Positions 6,369 through 9,221 of a DNA stretch of 9,221 bases are shown here, one piece after another. The stretch's first letter is position 1; every line of letters begins with the position of its first letter. Under the pieces are notes generated by a model. It searched no databases. It saw only the letters and a list, made by a program, of their open reading frames with translations, and was not told where the DNA came from. The DNA is from Bacillota bacterium (GTDB lineage: Bacteria; Bacillota; Clostridia; Acetivibrionales; DSM-1351). The DNA lies in NCBI GenBank assembly GCA_023426005.1, contig JAFABO010000003.1:1-9221 (forward strand), given 5' to 3'. A program made the translations under genes and the position numbers.

Positions 6369-7439
6369 TTATACCGGCTGACCTAAGTATTTTTTTCTGT
6401 ATTCCTGCGGTGTAAGGTTATAAACCTTCTTGAACATTTTTGCAAAATAGGAGAAATTATCGTAGCAGAGCTGATTTGCTATACCATATATGGGCATATC
6501 CGATTCGGATATAAGTACTTTTGCCAGCTTCATACGCTCCTGCAAAATATAGTCCGACAGGGACATGCCCGTTTCCTTATGGAACAGCCTGGAAAGGTAT
6601 GACTCGTTCAAATGGACGTATTCCGACAATTCCTCACGTGTCAGCTTCCTGTTGAGATTCTGCTGTATATATCTCTGCAATTCATGTACAATGCTGTTCT
6701 TCTGGAACCGGTTCTCGCTGCTTCCGGCGTTTGTACAGACAATCCTTATGATATTTTCCATCCACTGCTTAAACTGCTCATCGCTGCAAGTAATTTCATG
6801 TCCTTCCATACTCAGCTCAAGACTGCTCAAATTATCCAGCGGCATGCCTTTTTTCTTCTGTACAAAAACCGCTGTCTGTAAAATGCTTTGATAGACCTTT
6901 ATGAGGGTCCCTCTGTTATCTTTTCTGCTGGTGATCCAGTCCATGGTCTGATTTATCAAGCCACCGGCTTCTTCTGTGCCTGCATTTCCAAGCAGACCCT
7001 TCCATTGTTCCTCAATATTATAGTATCGCTTGAAGCTTTCCATACTCTCCTGGTTGGTCCGTTCTTTTATCAGCCTGTCAAAGTTTTTGCGGAGGACCTC
7101 TTCCATTTCCTCATAAATGACCGGCTTTAATAAATAGTCACAGCTTCCCAGCTGAAGGGCTTTACGGACATAATTGAAATCGGTATGGCAGGTTAAAAAC
7201 ACCGCTTCCAGCTCCGGAAAATGTTCTTTGGCCCACTCCAAAAGTTCGAGTCCGTTTTCCTCAGGCATATTTATATCACAAATAATTAAATCAACCGGTT
7301 TGCTTTCAAGTATTGCCTTGGCCTCTCTTGCGTGATAGGCCTCAAATACCCCCGCAACACCCAGCTTATTCCAGTCAATACCGTCAACGATACCCTTTAC
7401 TGCATAAATCTCATCATCAACAACTAAGACATTAAACAT
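6369..7439 (-). CDS. YesN-like response regulator with AraC-type DNA-binding domain
   Basis: 356 residues from an ATG with GGAGGGAG about 8 nt upstream. The receiver domain (1-120) has the acidic pair Asp8/Asp9, phospho-acceptor Asp55 (in LIICDINMPE), Thr83 and Lys105 (in DYLLKP), so all key residues are present. A linker region of about 125 residues with no clear family signature follows, then an AraC/XylS-type double helix-turn-helix at about 250-352 (LSEYVHLNESYLSRLFHKE, then GIANQLCYDNFSYFAKMFKK and the closing L-T-P-Q-E-Y-R). Its ATG lies inside the end of the kinase gene (8-nt overlap), implying translational coupling and a cognate pair. By family it activates a nearby sugar transport operon when phosphorylated; the transporter immediately downstream is the natural target. 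Confidence 0.96.
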   Translation of the reverse strand: MFNVLVVDDEIYAVKGIVDGIDWNKLGVAGVFEAYHAREAKAILESKPVDLIICDINMPEENGLELLEWAKEHFPELEAVFLTCHTDFNYVRKALQLGSCDYLLKPVIYEEMEEVLRKNFDRLIKERTNQESMESFKRYYNIEEQWKGLLGNAGTEEAGGLINQTMDWITSRKDNRGTLIKVYQSILQTAVFVQKKKGMPLDNLSSLELSMEGHEITCSDEQFKQWMENIIRIVCTNAGSSENRFQKNSIVHELQRYIQQNLNRKLTREELSEYVHLNESYLSRLFHKETGMSLSDYILQERMKLAKVLISESDMPIYGIANQLCYDNFSYFAKMFKKVYNLTPQEYRKKYLGQPV

Positions 7440-9219
7440 ACTGCTCCCTCCTTAATGCCGTTTCCGATACCGGCAATGCCATCTCAACAACCGCTCCGCC
7501 CCCCGTATTGTTAAAGAAGGATAATTTGACCTCCGAGTGGTAATACAATTGGCAGCGGCGGTGAACATTCCAGATACCTATATGCTTGTCAAATTCCTTG
7601 TTAAAGTAGTCTTCTGTCTGAAGCTCCGATATTATTTCGGGCGGAAAACCCTTGCCGTTATCTTCAATTCTGATGGAGATATATTTTCCGTTACCGTCTG
7701 AATTCAACTTTGCTTCAACCCGGATATAAAACGGCAGGTCTTCCCTGTAGCAGAAGCCATGCTCCATTGAGTTCTCCACAAAGGGCTGCAGGATAAACGC
7801 CGGTACCGGTACCGCCCCCAGTTCCTCCTCAATTTCTATATTATAGTCAAAGGCTTTTGGAAACCGTATTTTCTGGATGCTCAGATAATTACTCATATGT
7901 TCCAGTTCTTCAGATAATGTGACAAGTGTGCGGTTTGTGCGCATCATAAATCTCAAGTAACGTACCATATGCAGGGTAAGCTGCTTGACCAGCTCGGTTT
8001 CCTTGACCTGCGCCAGTGAATAAACCAGGTTAAGGCAATTGGCAAAGAAATGAGGATAAATCTGCGCCTGCAGTTCTTTCATCTCGGCCTTTTGTACCCT
8101 TAGCTGTTCTTCATAAATACCGTTCTTGAGGTACTGGACCTCATGGGCCATATTGTTGAAGGCATTGTTTATGGAATTGAATTCTGACAATTTCGACGGT
8201 TCAATACGCGCAGTGAGATCCCCGGCCTGAATTTTACCCATTCCTCTGAGCAGTTTCTTTACAGGAGAAGCAATCTCCTTTTGCAGATAAAACAAAAATA
8301 TGGCCAAGAAAACCGCTGCCGCAAAGGGGGTCACATAAACCACTCTTTGAAAGGCTGTCAGCTTTTCCACAAGAGCATTTACAGGAAGTACAACAACCAA
8401 ATAAAGCTCCGACACATCCGAGTGGATGTCTACGATCATTGAATCAACGCCGTCATTTTCGCTTTTTAGTATTGTATAAGGTTTGGAACTATCGGTCAAA
8501 GCTTTCTGGAGCAGTTCCCGGCCAAAGGTTTTTGACGGATGCACAGTCGTATTCTTTGTAAGTACTTCACCTTTTGAAGAGGCGAACATTACCTGGCAGT
8601 TGTCACTGAATTCAAGAAACCGTATGGGCTTGAGCAAATCATCCAGGTTTACCCATACTCCGATATATGTTTCATAACCAGTATCAGTCATTTTCAGCAG
8701 GAATTTCTCTCCCTTCAGATCAAACTGCTGCCAGCTGTTCACCAAAGACTTGTAAATACCGGGATCCTTGAGGATATCGCCCAGTTTTACAGCGATTTCG
8801 TCATAATCGCCCTGCTGCTGGGGAGCCATAATAAGTTCCCTGGAATTAGGCTTATACAAAAATATGGCATTGGCGTAACTGTATTCAAAAACATCTTTCT
8901 GAAATTTATTGGATAGGTTCACATTGGCTACATAGTCCTCTATGGTGGTGGTTGGATTCGATCCTATATATATGATGTTGGGATCCTGAAAAGCCATGCT
9001 GTGAAGATATTTTTCCATATCCTTCAGTATGTTGTCAACCTGATTGCTGTGCAACTGCACGATACTTTTATTGGAGGCTGCGACCTGATCGCACACCACC
9101 TTCATGGCATACCAGTTGTTACATATGAGGATGAGCAATAGAGGTACGGTTATAAGCACAAAACCGAAAATTATTTTAAACCTCAACGTAGAAGTTGAGA
9201 ATGAGAAACAATGCTTCAA
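7432..9219 (-). CDS. YesM-like membrane sensor histidine kinase, 5' end uncertain at window edge
   Basis: 595 residues counted from a TTG codon at 9219-9217. No ATG is available before the sensor region and no ribosome binding site can be seen, so the true start may be this TTG or lie beyond the window. Layout: membrane helix 1 at about 14-34, an extracytoplasmic sensor region of roughly 250 residues, helix 2 at about 293-313, a HAMP domain to about 367, a His_kinase (PF06580) domain with phospho-acceptor His390 in LQAQIYPHFFANCLN, and an ATPase domain with N box Asn483 (FVENSMEHGF), D520-x-G-x-G and a second glycine box near 548 (HIGIWNVHRRCQLYY). The phospho-acceptor box departs from the usual N-P-H-F-L-Y-N-T-L-N. 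It is co-translated with the regulator gene (TAA and ATG overlap) and should signal an extracellular sugar or the loaded binding protein; the ligand is unknown. Confidence 0.95.
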   Translation of the reverse strand: MKHCFSFSTSTLRFKIIFGFVLITVPLLLILICNNWYAMKVVCDQVAASNKSIVQLHSNQVDNILKDMEKYLHSMAFQDPNIIYIGSNPTTTIEDYVANVNLSNKFQKDVFEYSYANAIFLYKPNSRELIMAPQQQGDYDEIAVKLGDILKDPGIYKSLVNSWQQFDLKGEKFLLKMTDTGYETYIGVWVNLDDLLKPIRFLEFSDNCQVMFASSKGEVLTKNTTVHPSKTFGRELLQKALTDSSKPYTILKSENDGVDSMIVDIHSDVSELYLVVVLPVNALVEKLTAFQRVVYVTPFAAAVFLAIFLFYLQKEIASPVKKLLRGMGKIQAGDLTARIEPSKLSEFNSINNAFNNMAHEVQYLKNGIYEEQLRVQKAEMKELQAQIYPHFFANCLNLVYSLAQVKETELVKQLTLHMVRYLRFMMRTNRTLVTLSEELEHMSNYLSIQKIRFPKAFDYNIEIEEELGAVPVPAFILQPFVENSMEHGFCYREDLPFYIRVEAKLNSDGNGKYISIRIEDNGKGFPPEIISELQTEDYFNKEFDKHIGIWNVHRRCQLYYHSEVKLSFFNNTGGGAVVEMALPVSETALRREQYV

Positions 9220-9221
9220 AT

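Noticed and set aside
6354..6375. Terminator directly behind the regulator gene (CCGG with CCGG)
   Set aside because: Only a 4-bp stem overlapping the stop codon and no T tract follows.

Overview
The window reads as chromosome of a low-to-moderate GC Clostridia (Firmicutes). The evidence is strong GGAGG-type ribosome binding sites, frequent AGA/AGG and ATA codons, a YesM/YesN-type two-component system and an LplB/YtcP/LipO-type sugar ABC transporter. A mesophilic plant-polysaccharide-degrading Clostridium/Ruminiclostridium-like host fits, but that is inference; no rRNA or other marker is present.

All recognised genes lie on the minus strand and are transcribed from the right end of the window to the left. 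They are: (1) a YesM-like membrane sensor histidine kinase (7432-9219, 5' end at the window edge); (2) a YesN-like AraC-type response regulator (6369-7439) that overlaps the kinase by 8 nt; (3) a gap of about 540 bp without a gene (5825-6368), filled with inverted repeats; (4) an LplB-type permease (4859-5824); (5) a YtcP-type permease (3904-4785); (6) a lipoprotein solute-binding protein (2274-3854); (7) a strong stem-loop (2223-2250); (8) a glycoside hydrolase family 65 (GH65) phosphorylase (2134 to beyond position 1, C-terminus cut off by the window).

The likely joint function is sensing, import and phosphorolytic breakdown of an alpha-glucoside. The kinase detects an extracellular cue and phosphorylates the AraC-type regulator, which probably activates the transporter operon. 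The lipoprotein and two permeases import a di- or oligosaccharide, and the cytoplasmic GH65 enzyme splits it with phosphate to give beta-glucose 1-phosphate. No ATPase gene is present, as is usual for transporters of this type, which share an MsmX-like ATPase encoded elsewhere. The sugar cannot be read from the sequence, and the phosphorylase departs from the better-known maltose/trehalose/kojibiose enzymes at several motif positions.

The most unusual non-coding structure is the gap between the regulator and the transporter. It holds a nested imperfect inverted repeat of about 290 bp (6043-6329) with a 164-nt hairpin at its heart, a second separate hairpin (5988-6027), a perfect 14-bp palindrome (5930-5943) and a candidate -10 box (5880-5885). 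It could be a MITE-like insertion, a structured RNA, or a complex regulatory region.
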